Part shown: in pieces, positions 26,911 to 34,846 of the stretch
Numbering within the stretch: the first letter of the stretch is position 1
Layout of the letters: the number at the start of each line of letters is the position of its first letter
From: UBA5070 sp039798065
GTDB taxonomy: Bacteria; Fibrobacterota; Fibrobacteria; UBA5070
DNA length: 40,306 nucleotides
Assembly: GCA_039798065.1 (NCBI GenBank)
Contig: JBDKGS010000006.1
Location: 1 to 40,306 of the forward strand
Reading direction: 5' to 3'
Notes under the pieces: generated by a model
Database searches by the model: none
What the model saw: only the letters and a program-made list of their open reading frames with translations
Told to the model about the DNA's origin: nothing
Position numbers and translations under genes: made by a program

Positions 26911-28352
26911 CCGGCAAGTGCCTTCTTGAGCAGATCGTTGACCACGGCCGGGTTCGCCTTGCCTTGGGTGACTTTCATGACCTGGCCCACGAAGAACCCG
27001 AACAGCTTTTCCTTGCCGCCCCGGTAGCCTTCCAGCTCCTTGGGGTTGGCCGCGATCACGTCGGCGATCGCCTTGTCGATGGCGCCGGTGTCGGTGATCT
27101 GGCGCAGACCCTTCTCTTCGATGAGCTGGTCCGGAGTCTTGCCCGATTCGGCCATGTCGACGAAGATGTCCTTGGCGATCTTGCCGGAAATTGTCTTGTC
27201 CTCGATGCGGGCGATGAGTTCGGCGATGTGTTTGGGGCCGATGGGCAGATCGGAGATGCTTTTGCCGGTCTCCTTGACCACGCGCAGCACGTCGCCCATG
27301 AACCAGTTGGAAGCTGGCTTGGCGGCGGCGCCGGCGGCGATGATCCCTTCGTACCAGTCGGCCAACGGCTTTTCGGCCGTGATCACGCGGGCATCGTATT
27401 CCGGCAGACCCAGCTCGTTCACGTAGCGCGCGATGCGGGCTTCGGGAAGCTCGGGCAGGGTGCTGCCAATGTCTGCCACCTGCGCTTCGCTGATCTGCAG
27501 CGGAATGATGTCGGGTTCGGGGAAGTAGCGGTAGTCCTGCGCGTCTTCCTTGGAACGCAAGGAACGCGTGGTCCCCTTGGCGACGTCGAAAGCGCGGGTC
27601 TCTTGCAGAACTTGTCCGCCGTTGTCCAGGATCTCGGCTTGGCGCATGATCTCGTGCTGCACGGCCTTCTCGATGTTCGAGAAGGAGTTCATGTTCTTGA
27701 GCTCCACGCGGGTACCAAACGGCGCGTTGTCGTCCTTGCGCAACGACACGTTCACGTCGCAACGGAAGTTGCCTTCCTCCATGTTGCAATCGCTGACTTC
27801 CAGGTACTCCAGGATCTGCTTCAGGCGCTGCAGGTACAGCAGCGCTTCGGCGATGGAGCGCATGTCGGGACCTGTCACGATTTCGCACAGCGGCGTGCCG
27901 CAACGGTTGGCGTCGAACAAACTGTCCGAACCGCGGTCATGCAAGAGCTTGCCCGCGTCGTCTTCCATGTGGATGCGCACGATGTCGATCGTCTTGTCGA
28001 TCGTGCCGTCCTTGATGTGGAGCTTGCCGTTCACGCAGATGGGATGGTCGTAGATGGGCATGCCGCCCGTCTGCGTGATCTGGTAGTTGCGCGGGACGTC
28101 TGGATAGAAGTACGCCTTGCGGGTGAACAGGGCGTTGCGGTCGATGGAGCAACCCAGCGCCAACCCCATGCGGATGGCGTATTCCACGGCCTTGGCATTG
28201 GGCACGGGCAACGTGCCGGGCATCCCCAGGCAGACCGGGCAGGTGTGCATGTTGGGGTCTTCGCCGAACGAACGTTCGCATCCGCAAAAGAGCTTGGTAC
28301 GGGTTGCCAGCTGGGTGTGGACCTCGAGTCCGATCACGATCGAATAAGCCAT
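26907..28352 (-). CDS. gatB: Aspartyl/glutamyl-tRNA amidotransferase subunit B
   Basis: A 481-residue GatB, the tRNA-binding kinase-like subunit of the GatCAB amidotransferase that converts Glu-tRNA(Gln) and Asp-tRNA(Asn) to the amides. Signature segments are IGLEVHTQLATRTKLFCGC, RCDVNVSLRKDD, ELKNMNSFSNIEKAV and the C-terminal YqeY-like domain ending LLKKALAG. The ATG at 28352 gives the canonical MAYSIVIGLEVH; the frame is open further upstream but the extra residues do not belong to the family. No SD is visible. gatA and gatC are not in the window. The presence of GatB suggests that Gln-tRNA and/or Asn-tRNA are made by the indirect route. Confidence 0.96.
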   Translation of the reverse strand: MAYSIVIGLEVHTQLATRTKLFCGCERSFGEDPNMHTCPVCLGMPGTLPVPNAKAVEYAIRMGLALGCSIDRNALFTRKAYFYPDVPRNYQITQTGGMPIYDHPICVNGKLHIKDGTIDKTIDIVRIHMEDDAGKLLHDRGSDSLFDANRCGTPLCEIVTGPDMRSIAEALLYLQRLKQILEYLEVSDCNMEEGNFRCDVNVSLRKDDNAPFGTRVELKNMNSFSNIEKAVQHEIMRQAEILDNGGQVLQETRAFDVAKGTTRSLRSKEDAQDYRYFPEPDIIPLQISEAQVADIGSTLPELPEARIARYVNELGLPEYDARVITAEKPLADWYEGIIAAGAAAKPASNWFMGDVLRVVKETGKSISDLPIGPKHIAELIARIEDKTISGKIAKDIFVDMAESGKTPDQLIEEKGLRQITDTGAIDKAIADVIAANPKELEGYRGGKEKLFGFFVGQVMKVTQGKANPAVVNDLLKKALAG

Positions 28353-28384
28353 AGTGGGGGAAAAGATACGTTGTTCGACTAACC

Positions 28385-28406
28385 ACCCCGCAGTACGGTG
28401 CGGGGT
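28385..28406. promoter_or_regulatory. Hairpin in the gatB/lipoprotein divergent region
   Basis: ACCCCGCA (28385-28392) pairs with TGCGGGGT (28399-28406) around GTACGG; on the + strand ATTTCTTT follows. It would read as an intrinsic terminator on +, yet no + gene lies upstream. It may act on a leader RNA or stop read-through. Confidence 0.5.
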
Positions 28407-28424
28407 ATTTCTTTGGCTAGCGAT

Positions 28425-28467
28425 TTCGGGTCTGAGGCCATACATGCTTGATTGAATCAGACCCGAA
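28425..28467. promoter_or_regulatory. 11-bp inverted repeat with 21-nt spacer upstream of the lipoprotein gene
   Basis: TTCGGGTCTGA (28425-28435) is exactly inverted as TCAGACCCGAA (28457-28467). It is 94 bp upstream of the lipoprotein start. Possible operator pair or long hairpin in a 5' leader. Confidence 0.5.
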
Positions 28468-28560
28468 GAAATGGGGTTGTTTCCCGACCGTGTACGCTTG
28501 GTCGGTGTCGATGACGTTTTCTGGTTGGCCGCCCAGGTTGCGAAGGCCTACCTTGTAGCC

Positions 28561-29160
28561 ATGCGCCGACCGGTACTCGCGGCCTGGATGTCCTTCCTCG
28601 CCGCTCTTGTGACAATTTTTGCTGGGTGCGCCCCATCCTTGACCCCAACGGTGAAAGGAATGCGTCAGGCCTGGTCTCCGCTCAAGGTCGCGGTGTACGT
28701 GCCGGTTTCCGTCAGGTCGGGCGACAACGGCAGCGAGATCCTGGGCGATGCTCCGCTTGTGGTGCGCGAGGCGATCGAAAAGGAGCTGAAGCTTCGAGGT
28801 TGCAGCGTGGTCGAGGATTCGTCCCTGGATCAGTTGGTGGCTTCCACAGCAGCGAGCTCCGACCTCACTTTTGGAACCGCCGCCGAAACGGCCGCCAAAG
28901 TTGGTGCGGACATCGCGCTGGTGGGACGATTGTACGACTACCGGCGCGGATGGCTTTTCGGGAAGAGCAGTCTGGTGGATTTGCGCGTGGATGTGGTGGC
29001 GGTCGATGGCGCGGGACTGGGGGGTGTCCGCTATCGCGAGACGGCCGCCCAGGAAGACCCGGCGGAGCTGGCCCGCGACGTCTCGGCGAAAATCGCACGC
29101 AGCATCGACAGCTCGTGGGGCGGATGCGGGAAATCCATGATGGATTCGACGGGGATGTGA
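28561..29160 (+). CDS. Putative lipoprotein of unknown function
   Basis: A 199-residue protein whose N-terminus has an arginine pair, a hydrophobic core and the lipobox FAGC (MRRPVLAAWMSFLAALVTIF then AGC), so it should be lipidated at that cysteine. I start at the ATG at 28561 because it places the signal peptide correctly; the open frame before it has none. The mature part has an alpha/beta look with VREAIEKELKLRGCSVVED and ADIALVGRLYDYRRG, loosely like the envelope lipoproteins that carry a CsgG- or TolB-like N-terminal fold, but I cannot assign a family. It is divergent from gatB and convergent with pyrE, so it is transcribed alone. Confidence 0.82.
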   Translation: MRRPVLAAWMSFLAALVTIFAGCAPSLTPTVKGMRQAWSPLKVAVYVPVSVRSGDNGSEILGDAPLVVREAIEKELKLRGCSVVEDSSLDQLVASTAASSDLTFGTAAETAAKVGADIALVGRLYDYRRGWLFGKSSLVDLRVDVVAVDGAGLGGVRYRETAAQEDPAELARDVSAKIARSIDSSWGGCGKSMMDSTGM

Positions 29161-29162
29161 CC

Positions 29163-29199
29163 AAACAAAAAACGGCCACCGTCACGAGACGATGGCCGT
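29163..29199 (-). terminator. Intrinsic terminator of the serA-pyrE transcript
   Basis: On the - strand ACGGCCA/TGGCCGT plus an inner CGTC/GACG stem is followed by TTTTTTGTTT. It lies between pyrE and the convergent lipoprotein gene. A classic Rho-independent terminator. Confidence 0.9.
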
Positions 29200-29241
29200 A
29201 GCGTCAAAATCTGACGAAACCAGTCAATCTGATGGATTCGA

Positions 29242-29832
29242 TTACGCTGCGGTCGGTCTGCTACCCGGTTTGACGACCTGCGATCCGCTCTTGCACAGCG
29301 GGCAGTTGTCGGGCTGGTGGGTCACCAATTCCATCGCCAGCAAGCTGGTGAGCGGCTTCGACAACGCCCACTTGCCGCCCGAACGGTCGACGATGGCGGC
29401 CATGGCCACCACTTCGGCACCGGCTTCGATGGCCAGGGCTTCGATTTCCTTGATGGATTTGCCGGTGGTCACCACGTCTTCGCACAGCACCAGACGGTCG
29501 CCCTTGGACAATTCCTGTCCACGGCGCAAGGTCATGACGCCATCGACGCGCTCGGCGAAGATGAACCGCACGCCCAACGCGCGAGCCAGTTCGTAGCCCA
29601 CCAGGATTCCACCCAAGGCGGGCGCGAACACGGCGGTGGGCTTGGACGATTCCAATTTGGCGGCCATGGCCTTGGCGAAGCGTTCCCCGTGTTCCGGGTA
29701 CTGCAGCACCTTGGCGCATTGCATGTAGTTGGGCGAGTGCAGTCCGCTGGAGAGCTGGAAGTGCCCCTCCAGGAAGGCGCCCGTTTGACGGAAAATGTCA
29801 GCGATTTCGGCGGGCTTGATCGTGTCGGGCAT
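29242..29832 (-). CDS. pyrE: Orotate phosphoribosyltransferase
   Basis: A 196-residue PyrE that joins orotate to PRPP to form OMP in pyrimidine synthesis. The PRPP-binding motif is LVLCEDVVTTGKSI, preceded by FAPALGGILVGYELARALG and FAERVDGVMTLRRGQ. The N-terminal FQLSSGLHSPNYMQCAKVLQ is also typical. The C-terminus adds a CPLC pair, seen in some longer OPRT subfamilies. It starts 9 bp after the serA stop, with a weak SD, so it is probably cotranscribed with serA. A strong intrinsic terminator follows. Confidence 0.96.
   Translation of the reverse strand: MPDTIKPAEIADIFRQTGAFLEGHFQLSSGLHSPNYMQCAKVLQYPEHGERFAKAMAAKLESSKPTAVFAPALGGILVGYELARALGVRFIFAERVDGVMTLRRGQELSKGDRLVLCEDVVTTGKSIKEIEALAIEAGAEVVAMAAIVDRSGGKWALSKPLTSLLAMELVTHQPDNCPLCKSGSQVVKPGSRPTAA
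29507..29519. repeat. GACA-N5-TGTC site 8 (spacer ATTCC)
   Basis: Exact copy inside pyrE, coding Q-E-L-S in the second reading phase. The 13-mer is identical to site 9. Confidence 0.8.
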
Positions 29833-29841
29833 GATCGCGGC

Positions 29842-31023
29842 TCAGAACTTGATGACGCGAACGCGGATCACATCGTCGGACGCCTTCACGGCTTCCACCG
29901 CGGTGGAAGGGATGTCGCCTTCGATGTCGATGATGTTGTAGCCGACCTTGCCGTTGGACTTGTTCACGAACGAGGCGATGTTCACGCCCGCGTCGCCCAG
30001 CACCTTGGTGATGGCGGCGATCTTGTTGGGCACGTCCTTGTTGATCACGATCAGACGGGTCTTGACCTTGTCCGAAGGCACCGCTTCGCAGACCGGGAAG
30101 TTCACCGAGTTTACCACGTTGCCCAGTTCCAGGTAGCCCTTGAGCTGGGTCACGGCCATGGTGGCGCAGTTCTCTTCCGACTCTTCGGTGGAAGCGCCCA
30201 GGTGGGGAGTGCCCACGGCCTTGGCGTGCGCGTTCAGGGCCTTGGAGGGGAAGTCGTGCAGGTAGGCGCGCAACTTGCCCGAATCCAGCGCGGCGATCAC
30301 GTCGGCTTCCTTCACGATGGGGCCGCGCGAGTAGTTGATCAGGATGGCGCCGTCCTTCATGGCGGCCAGGAAGGCGGCGTCCACGATGCCACGGGTCTTG
30401 TCGGACAGCGGCACGTGCACCGAGAGCACATCGGCGGCCTTGGCGACTTCGGCGGTGCTCTTGGCGATCTTCACGTTAGAAGACAGCAAATGGATGTTGT
30501 CGATGGACGGGAACGGATCGAACGCGACCACCTTCATGCCGGCGCGTACGCCTTGGTTGGCCACCAGCACGCCGATCTTGCCCAAACCGACCACGCCAAG
30601 GGTCTTTCCGGCCAGCTCGAATCCCGCGAACTTGCCTTTGCCTTTTTCCACCTTCTCGTCGATTTCCTTGTCGGATTCCGTCTCGTTGGCGGTGGCAGTG
30701 GCGAAGGCGATGCCGGGCAGGATGTTGCGGGCGTACACACCCAGAACCGTGAAGACAAGTTCTGCCACGGCGTTGGCGTTGGCGCCGGGGGTGTTGAACA
30801 CGGCCAGGCCCGCTGCGGTGGCCTTGTCGATGGTGATGTTGTTCACGCCGGCACCGGCGCGTGCGATGGCCAGGGTGTCGGGGTAGGCGTCGGTGTCGAC
30901 CAATGCCGAGCGCACCAGAATGGCGTCGGGTGACGAAAGCCCATCGGCCACTTCGTAATCGGAGCCGAATAGCGAAAGGCCTTCGGTGCTGATCTTGTTC
31001 AGTGTGGCAATGCGGTAGGTCAT
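29842..31023 (-). CDS. serA: D-3-phosphoglycerate dehydrogenase with C-terminal ACT domain
   Basis: A 393-residue SerA of the short ACT-bearing type. It oxidises 3-phosphoglycerate to 3-phosphohydroxypyruvate, the first step of serine synthesis. The NAD-binding motif is GLGKIGVLVANQGVRAG; the substrate loop and catalytic Arg/Glu/His region follow (VHVPLSDKTRG, NYSRGPIV, PHLGASTEESEENCA). Residues about 320-393 form an ACT domain (NKDVPNKIAAITKVLGDAGV), the usual site of serine feedback. I start at the ATG at 31023, with AGGAG upstream. It leads pyrE and is divergent from the tRNA-Ser gene, an apt neighbour for a serine-synthesis enzyme, though probably by chance. Confidence 0.95.
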   Translation of the reverse strand: MTYRIATLNKISTEGLSLFGSDYEVADGLSSPDAILVRSALVDTDAYPDTLAIARAGAGVNNITIDKATAAGLAVFNTPGANANAVAELVFTVLGVYARNILPGIAFATATANETESDKEIDEKVEKGKGKFAGFELAGKTLGVVGLGKIGVLVANQGVRAGMKVVAFDPFPSIDNIHLLSSNVKIAKSTAEVAKAADVLSVHVPLSDKTRGIVDAAFLAAMKDGAILINYSRGPIVKEADVIAALDSGKLRAYLHDFPSKALNAHAKAVGTPHLGASTEESEENCATMAVTQLKGYLELGNVVNSVNFPVCEAVPSDKVKTRLIVINKDVPNKIAAITKVLGDAGVNIASFVNKSNGKVGYNIIDIEGDIPSTAVEAVKASDDVIRVRVIKF

Positions 31024-31180
31024 GTTCGTCTCCTGATTGTCGAATTGGAGTTCGATGGTGTTTCCGGCAATATGGATCCGGAAGTGGCGGGAAAGATAGA
31101 TCCGGGAGTTTAGCATGTCCTGCCATTGGTGTCGCAAACTGTCCGATTTTGACAAGTTGTGGTCGCGCAACCAGTGCCCG

Positions 31181-31209
31181 TTGACCAGAATTGTCGGTCG
31201 TGTTACTTT
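31181..31209 (+). promoter_or_regulatory. Sigma-70-like promoter of tRNA-Ser
   Basis: TTGACC (31181-31186), a 17-nt spacer and TACTTT (31204-31209) place the start of transcription a few bases before the tRNA 5' end at 31224. The -35 box and spacer contain a one-mismatch copy of the dispersed 13-bp motif. Confidence 0.55.
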
Positions 31210-31223
31210 CACTTCCTCGCATT

Positions 31224-31310
31224 GGAGAGGTGGCCGAGTGGCTTAAGGCGACGGTTTGCTAAATCGTTGTAGGCCAAAACCTACCGGGGGTTCGAATCCC
31301 CCCCTCTCCG
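31224..31310 (+). tRNA. tRNA-Ser (anticodon GCU)
   Basis: An 87-nt class II tRNA. The acceptor arms GGAGAGG and CCTCTCC pair fully, the discriminator is G31310, and CCA is not encoded. The anticodon stem ACGGT/ATCGT encloses TTGCTAA with anticodon GCT at 31258-31260, reading AGC/AGU. The long variable arm is TGTAGGCCAAAACCTACC, and the T arm GGGGGTTCGAATCCCCC is canonical. Lack of encoded CCA means nucleotidyltransferase-dependent maturation. Confidence 0.97.
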
Positions 31311-31324
31311 TTTCGACACGCAAC

Positions 31325-31364
31325 GCCCTGCCGGACTCACCTCCGGCGGGGCTTGTTCGTTTTT
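31325..31364 (+). terminator. Intrinsic terminator after tRNA-Ser
   Basis: GCCCTGCCGGA (31325-31335) pairs with TCCGGCGGGGC (31342-31352) with one T-G wobble and loop CTCACC; TTGTTCGTTTTT follows. Strong Rho-independent form. Confidence 0.9.
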
Positions 31365-31923
31365 GGGGCAAAATCCATTCGACGCCAAAAATAGACCCGA
31401 CCTGCCGGAAATTGTCACAACCTTCAATGACGGGCGCCTCCGCACCGCGATGCGACCATCAAATCACGAGATCGCGGTACGGACCCGGCCCTATGCCGCC
31501 CAGAACGCTGGCACCCGGCGCTTGAAGGGGCGGCACGCAGCCCGCAGCTTGCGGCACTGGTCTGCGCCCTCATCGGGTGACGGTCCGTGGCGCGGAGGCG
31601 ACAAAGCTCCCTTTGTAGCATCGGGGAAAAAACCCGCTGGATGCCAAACCCCAGTTGTTGGGGGGGGGAAGCTCCGTTGTTTGGTTCTCGCGCCAGGGAT
31701 GCGCAGGGGCGTGCACGGCGCCGCGAAGCGGCCGAGGCGCGAGCCGAGCCCGCAGCAGCCCGCAGCCCCCGCCTGACGATTTCTATCGCAATCGAGTTGG
31801 CGGGGGAGGCGCCCGGAATCGAGATGTTTTATGAATCGGTGTCGCTATCGCCAAACTGCCGATGTCGCCAATTAGGGATACTCGGTCGCTGACTCAGCAT
31901 CGAGGCCGAGCGACCGGCCGATG
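31365..31923. other. Gene-poor, very GC-rich stretch downstream of tRNA-Ser
   Basis: No frame here looks like a real protein; those present are arginine/alanine-rich, without SD or domain features. Notable are a small ACAAAG-ctcc-CTTTGT hairpin (31601-31616), a run of nine G (31660-31668), and a block at about 31690-31780 built of GC-only words with short inverted (GCCGC-gaa-GCGGC) and direct (CCCGCAGC) repeats. This composition suits an intergenic repetitive element or the worn end of an inserted element at a tRNA, but no integrase or att repeat is seen. Confidence 0.5.
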
Positions 31924-32070
31924 TCAACGCGTGACGGAAAACGGCTCCGCGTACTGCACGCCGGGTTCGAGCCAGGTGGATTTCCAGCCGTGCTCTTGTT
32001 TGGTGAGCGCCCAGACCAGACCGGTCACGCAGAAGGCCACCAAAATCCGTCTTTCGAGGGAGAGGAGCAT
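31924..32070 (-). CDS. Small single-span membrane protein (48 aa)
   Basis: A short frame with an SD (CGGAGA, 7 nt before the ATG). The protein opens MLLSLERRILVAFCVTGLVW, a short basic start and one TM helix, followed by a soluble tail rich in tryptophan and charged residues (KQEHGWKSTWLEPG) and ends FSVTR. SD, topology and codon choice (mostly GC-ending) support translation. No family is recognised. It lies in otherwise gene-poor DNA after the tRNA. Confidence 0.55.
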   Translation of the reverse strand: MLLSLERRILVAFCVTGLVWALTKQEHGWKSTWLEPGVQYAEPFSVTR

Positions 32071-32473
32071 TTCGAGTCTCCGATTAGGTATAGGATGTGA
32101 AAAGCGGTTCGCATTTGCCGAAGCGTCCTTAAATGGGTCTCCGAACGTGAATTCGGATCCAGGACTCCGGAAAAGCCATCAGGTGGTTGGTCCAAGAATG
32201 TCTCGGCCAGTGGATGAGTAGAAGAGAGCGAGCAGACAAACGCCGAACCGGTGCAAAGGGTGAGCAATGCCCCGATCCGCGCATGTTCCATGGAGAATAC
32301 ACGGGAATGTGAGGCGGCGCTGCCCGGTGGCTGCGGATGTGTTCGCAAAGTGTTGAAGAATGATCCTCAAGAGTCCGGATTACGCAAGCAACGCATTCGG
32401 GCGAACTCGGTTCATTCTTGGCGTTGTTCTTGGCGTTGGGCCCGTTGGCCTCGCCGGTTCGATGCGGTGTGGC
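32071..32473. other. Gap of about 400 bp without a supported gene
   Basis: One frame on the - strand (32025-32291) has a hydrophobic start but no SD and overlaps the 48-residue gene, so I do not call it. The composition is less GC-rich than the genes around it. It must hold the promoter of the small membrane protein if that is real; no convincing -35/-10 pair or terminator was found. Confidence 0.4.
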
Positions 32474-33148
32474 TTATTGGCCCACGAGGGCGATCTCTCC
32501 GCCCGAATAGCCGATGTGGACATTCCGGCCATCGATCGCTGGCACCAGCATGACGCTCGCCCCTTGGATGGCCGCCTCGCGATAACCTTGGTCGCCAGGA
32601 AGCGCGAGGGTTTGGACGTTGTAGAGTCGGCCCGCACGGTTGGGGAGGTAGGCAAGGTCCCATTGCGGGGCGGCACCGGCGCGATCGGTGCGCAAAAGCA
32701 GGACGGCGTCGTCGTTGCCATCCATGTTGATGTCGCCGATGGCCGACGCCCAAAGCTGGCCCGACGAGTCGCGAAGCGAGGTGATGCCGGCCTTGTCGTG
32801 GAACAGCCCCTTGCGGAAACGGAACGAACGTCCGCGGGCCTGGAAGGTGATCTCGTCGATCTGGCTTTCGAGCACGGCAAGCGTCAAAAAACGTCCAGGC
32901 TCCTTCTGTCGGATGGGTGTCTCGTATTTGCCGGTGGACGATTTCGATGCCCGGACGGGAGAGGCGGCGGGGGTCGGGGAGCTCGACTTTTGCGCCGGGG
33001 TGTTGCCGGGTGCGGGTTTGGGTTTGGCCGTATCGGCGGGTTTGGCGTACCCCTTGCCGGTTGGATCGATCATCTTCTTCATGTCGTCGCAACCCGAAGA
33101 CAGCATGAACAGCATGGCGAGCGCCAACAACCCGAGTTTGGATTTCAT
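32474..33148 (-). CDS. Putative lipoprotein with FG-GAP/EF-hand-like segment
   Basis: A 224-residue protein. The signal peptide MKSKLGLLALAMLFMLSSGC ends in a lipobox with the modified cysteine at position 20. A low-complexity proline/alanine/serine linker (about residues 35-75) would let the domain reach from the membrane. The folded part contains SAIGDINMDGNDDAVLL, the Asp-rich pattern of FG-GAP or EF-hand-like calcium-binding repeats, once only. An SD (GGAG) precedes the ATG. It is 48 bp downstream of the FAD oxidoreductase gene and may be the last gene of that operon. Function unknown; calcium binding is inference. Confidence 0.8.
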   Translation of the reverse strand: MKSKLGLLALAMLFMLSSGCDDMKKMIDPTGKGYAKPADTAKPKPAPGNTPAQKSSSPTPAASPVRASKSSTGKYETPIRQKEPGRFLTLAVLESQIDEITFQARGRSFRFRKGLFHDKAGITSLRDSSGQLWASAIGDINMDGNDDAVLLLRTDRAGAAPQWDLAYLPNRAGRLYNVQTLALPGDQGYREAAIQGASVMLVPAIDGRNVHIGYSGGEIALVGQ

Positions 33149-33196
33149 GGCTCCATTGTACCAAATCCAACGCCACCGATACGTGCGATCCCACGT

Positions 33197-34846
33197 CTAA
33201 CGGTCGTTTGTCAAATTCCGGTCCTGACGGATCTTGTCCAACAGGATGCGGTCCGCGGCGCGCACCCCGTGGCAAAGCGCCTCTTCGAACAGGCTCATTC
33301 CCGACAGATCGGAGTGGGCGAACAGGATTTGTCCGTTTTGGTTCTCGAACCATTCGCGAGCACTGTGCCAAACGAATCCCACCGTGGGCTTGATCATCGC
33401 GTGTCCCCATCGCCAGACATCCAATCGCGTGCAGCACTCGCGGATGTCGGGATGCACCGTTTCCAGCTCGGACAAAACCTGTTCCGCGATCGATTCGCGC
33501 GTCTCTCCCAGCAGTCGCGAGCGCTCCAATACCGGTTCCTGCTGGCAGCACGGCTTGTACCAGGTGAAGGTGGTGGGGCCGTCGATCACCCGCGGTGTCT
33601 GGTGGGTGGCCACCACGTAACCCAGCGCATCGCTGTCGCGAAGGACATTGTCCCAGGCGGGTTCGGCTCCGGGGAGTTCCAGCGGGCGGCGCGACAATTC
33701 CAGGTTGGCCACCACCCAGGGGGCGTGGCTGAAGCCTTCCGAGGCCTTCAGAGCCGCGTCGGGCATGTCCCGCCAAACGTGGGGGAGCTCGAAGATGGGC
33801 GAAGCCCAGACGATCCGTTTCGCGTGGATGCGCTCCACCGTTCCGGTGGCCACGTCCAGGGTGTCCAGGAATGGCCTGGCCGATTCCGTCTCCATGCGGA
33901 ATACGAGCTTGCCGGTGCAGATTTTGTCGAGCACGGGAGCGCGCAGACCGTCGATCAACCAGGAATTTCCCTCCGGTCTGGTCAGATACGCATCGTCTTC
34001 GGCGTTGGCGGCCTTGCCGCGCCGCGCCGCGAAGTAGTGGATGCCCGCCCAGGCCGAGGTCTCGTCCCATTTGGTCCCGTAATCGTCGCGGCAGGCGTAG
34101 TCGGCATGGAATGACAATTCCTGTCCCAAGAATCCCTCGCGCTCCATCCAGGCCTTGAACGAAATTTTGTCCAGATCCGTCCAGACCGGATCCCGCGACG
34201 ATTCGCGCATCGGGAACGCGAACGCCAAGCGTCCGTCCACGCCGCGAGCGCTCTTCAATCGCTCCATGCGGAGGTGGAAGCTGTCGATGGCCTCGCGTTC
34301 CGCCGACGTGGCGCGGGAATCGGGAATCAATCCCTCGTGCCAGCGTCCGCCCGCGAAAATCCGCTCCTGGGGCGCGGCGCAGACATGCGATTCGTGGTAG
34401 GTCGGACGTGCGGCCGCGGGGTCTCCCTGCAGCACATCCAGTTCGGACAATAATTGTCTGACGGGAACAAGATCCGCCGACGGGATGGGCAGGTAATGCG
34501 CCCCTACCGGATACGGACCGGTTCGATTGCGCCCCGATCTTGAATTGCCTCCGGGAACGGTTTCCAATTCGAAAATTTCGAAATCGTCGCGATGGTTGCG
34601 GGCCAGATGCCACCCGCATCCAAGACCCGCCACCCCAGCGCCCACGATGGCCACGCCGACTTCGCGTTCATGCGACGGCGTTTGGATGCCCCCCGAACGC
34701 AACCGATGGCCATGCCCGAAATCGGGGCCGCCCAGGTCGCCTGGAGGCAGCGGGGGTTTGGTGGGGTCGGGTTTCCAACGGCATCCGGAAACCAAGGCGG
34801 CACCGGCAACGCCCGACAGAAAACGGCGTCGGTCGAAATCCGTCAC
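33197..34846 (-). CDS. Tat-exported FAD/NAD(P)-dependent oxidoreductase (amine-oxidase-like), lipoprotein
   Basis: A protein of about 549 residues. The N-terminus has a twin-arginine signal (DRRRFLSGVAGAALVSGC) whose end is also a lipobox, so it should be exported folded with FAD and then anchored by lipid. The Rossmann motif VAIVGAGVAGLGCGWHLAR and the FELETVPGGNSRSG segment are typical of the flavin amine oxidase/protoporphyrinogen oxidase superfamily; the C-terminal FAHSDLSGMSLFEEALCHG closes the FAD site. The start is uncertain: GTG at 34846 overlaps the previous stop by 4 bp (GTGA, used here), and ATG at 34861 is an alternative. Coupling to a spermidine-synthase-like gene suggests a polyamine-type substrate, which is inference. 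Confidence 0.85.
   Translation of the reverse strand: MTDFDRRRFLSGVAGAALVSGCRWKPDPTKPPLPPGDLGGPDFGHGHRLRSGGIQTPSHEREVGVAIVGAGVAGLGCGWHLARNHRDDFEIFELETVPGGNSRSGRNRTGPYPVGAHYLPIPSADLVPVRQLLSELDVLQGDPAAARPTYHESHVCAAPQERIFAGGRWHEGLIPDSRATSAEREAIDSFHLRMERLKSARGVDGRLAFAFPMRESSRDPVWTDLDKISFKAWMEREGFLGQELSFHADYACRDDYGTKWDETSAWAGIHYFAARRGKAANAEDDAYLTRPEGNSWLIDGLRAPVLDKICTGKLVFRMETESARPFLDTLDVATGTVERIHAKRIVWASPIFELPHVWRDMPDAALKASEGFSHAPWVVANLELSRRPLELPGAEPAWDNVLRDSDALGYVVATHQTPRVIDGPTTFTWYKPCCQQEPVLERSRLLGETRESIAEQVLSELETVHPDIRECCTRLDVWRWGHAMIKPTVGFVWHSAREWFENQNGQILFAHSDLSGMSLFEEALCHGVRAADRILLDKIRQDRNLTNDR
34113..34125. repeat. GACA-N5-TGTC site 9 (spacer ATTCC)
   Basis: Exact copy inside the FAD oxidoreductase gene, coding Q-E-L-S. 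The same 13 bases occur in pyrE (site 8), an unrelated protein. Confidence 0.8.
34446..34458. repeat. GACA-N5-TGTC site 10 (spacer ATAAT)
   Basis: Exact copy inside the FAD oxidoreductase gene, 321 bp from site 9, coding Q-L-L-S. Confidence 0.8.

Noticed and set aside
31424..31621. Frames in the GC-rich block after tRNA-Ser
   Set aside because: Arginine/alanine-rich, no SD, no domain, and codon phase pattern absent.
32025..32291. An 88-codon - strand frame with a signal-like start
   Set aside because: No SD, cysteine-rich hydrophobic stretch without a proper cleavage site, and overlap with the better supported 48-residue gene.
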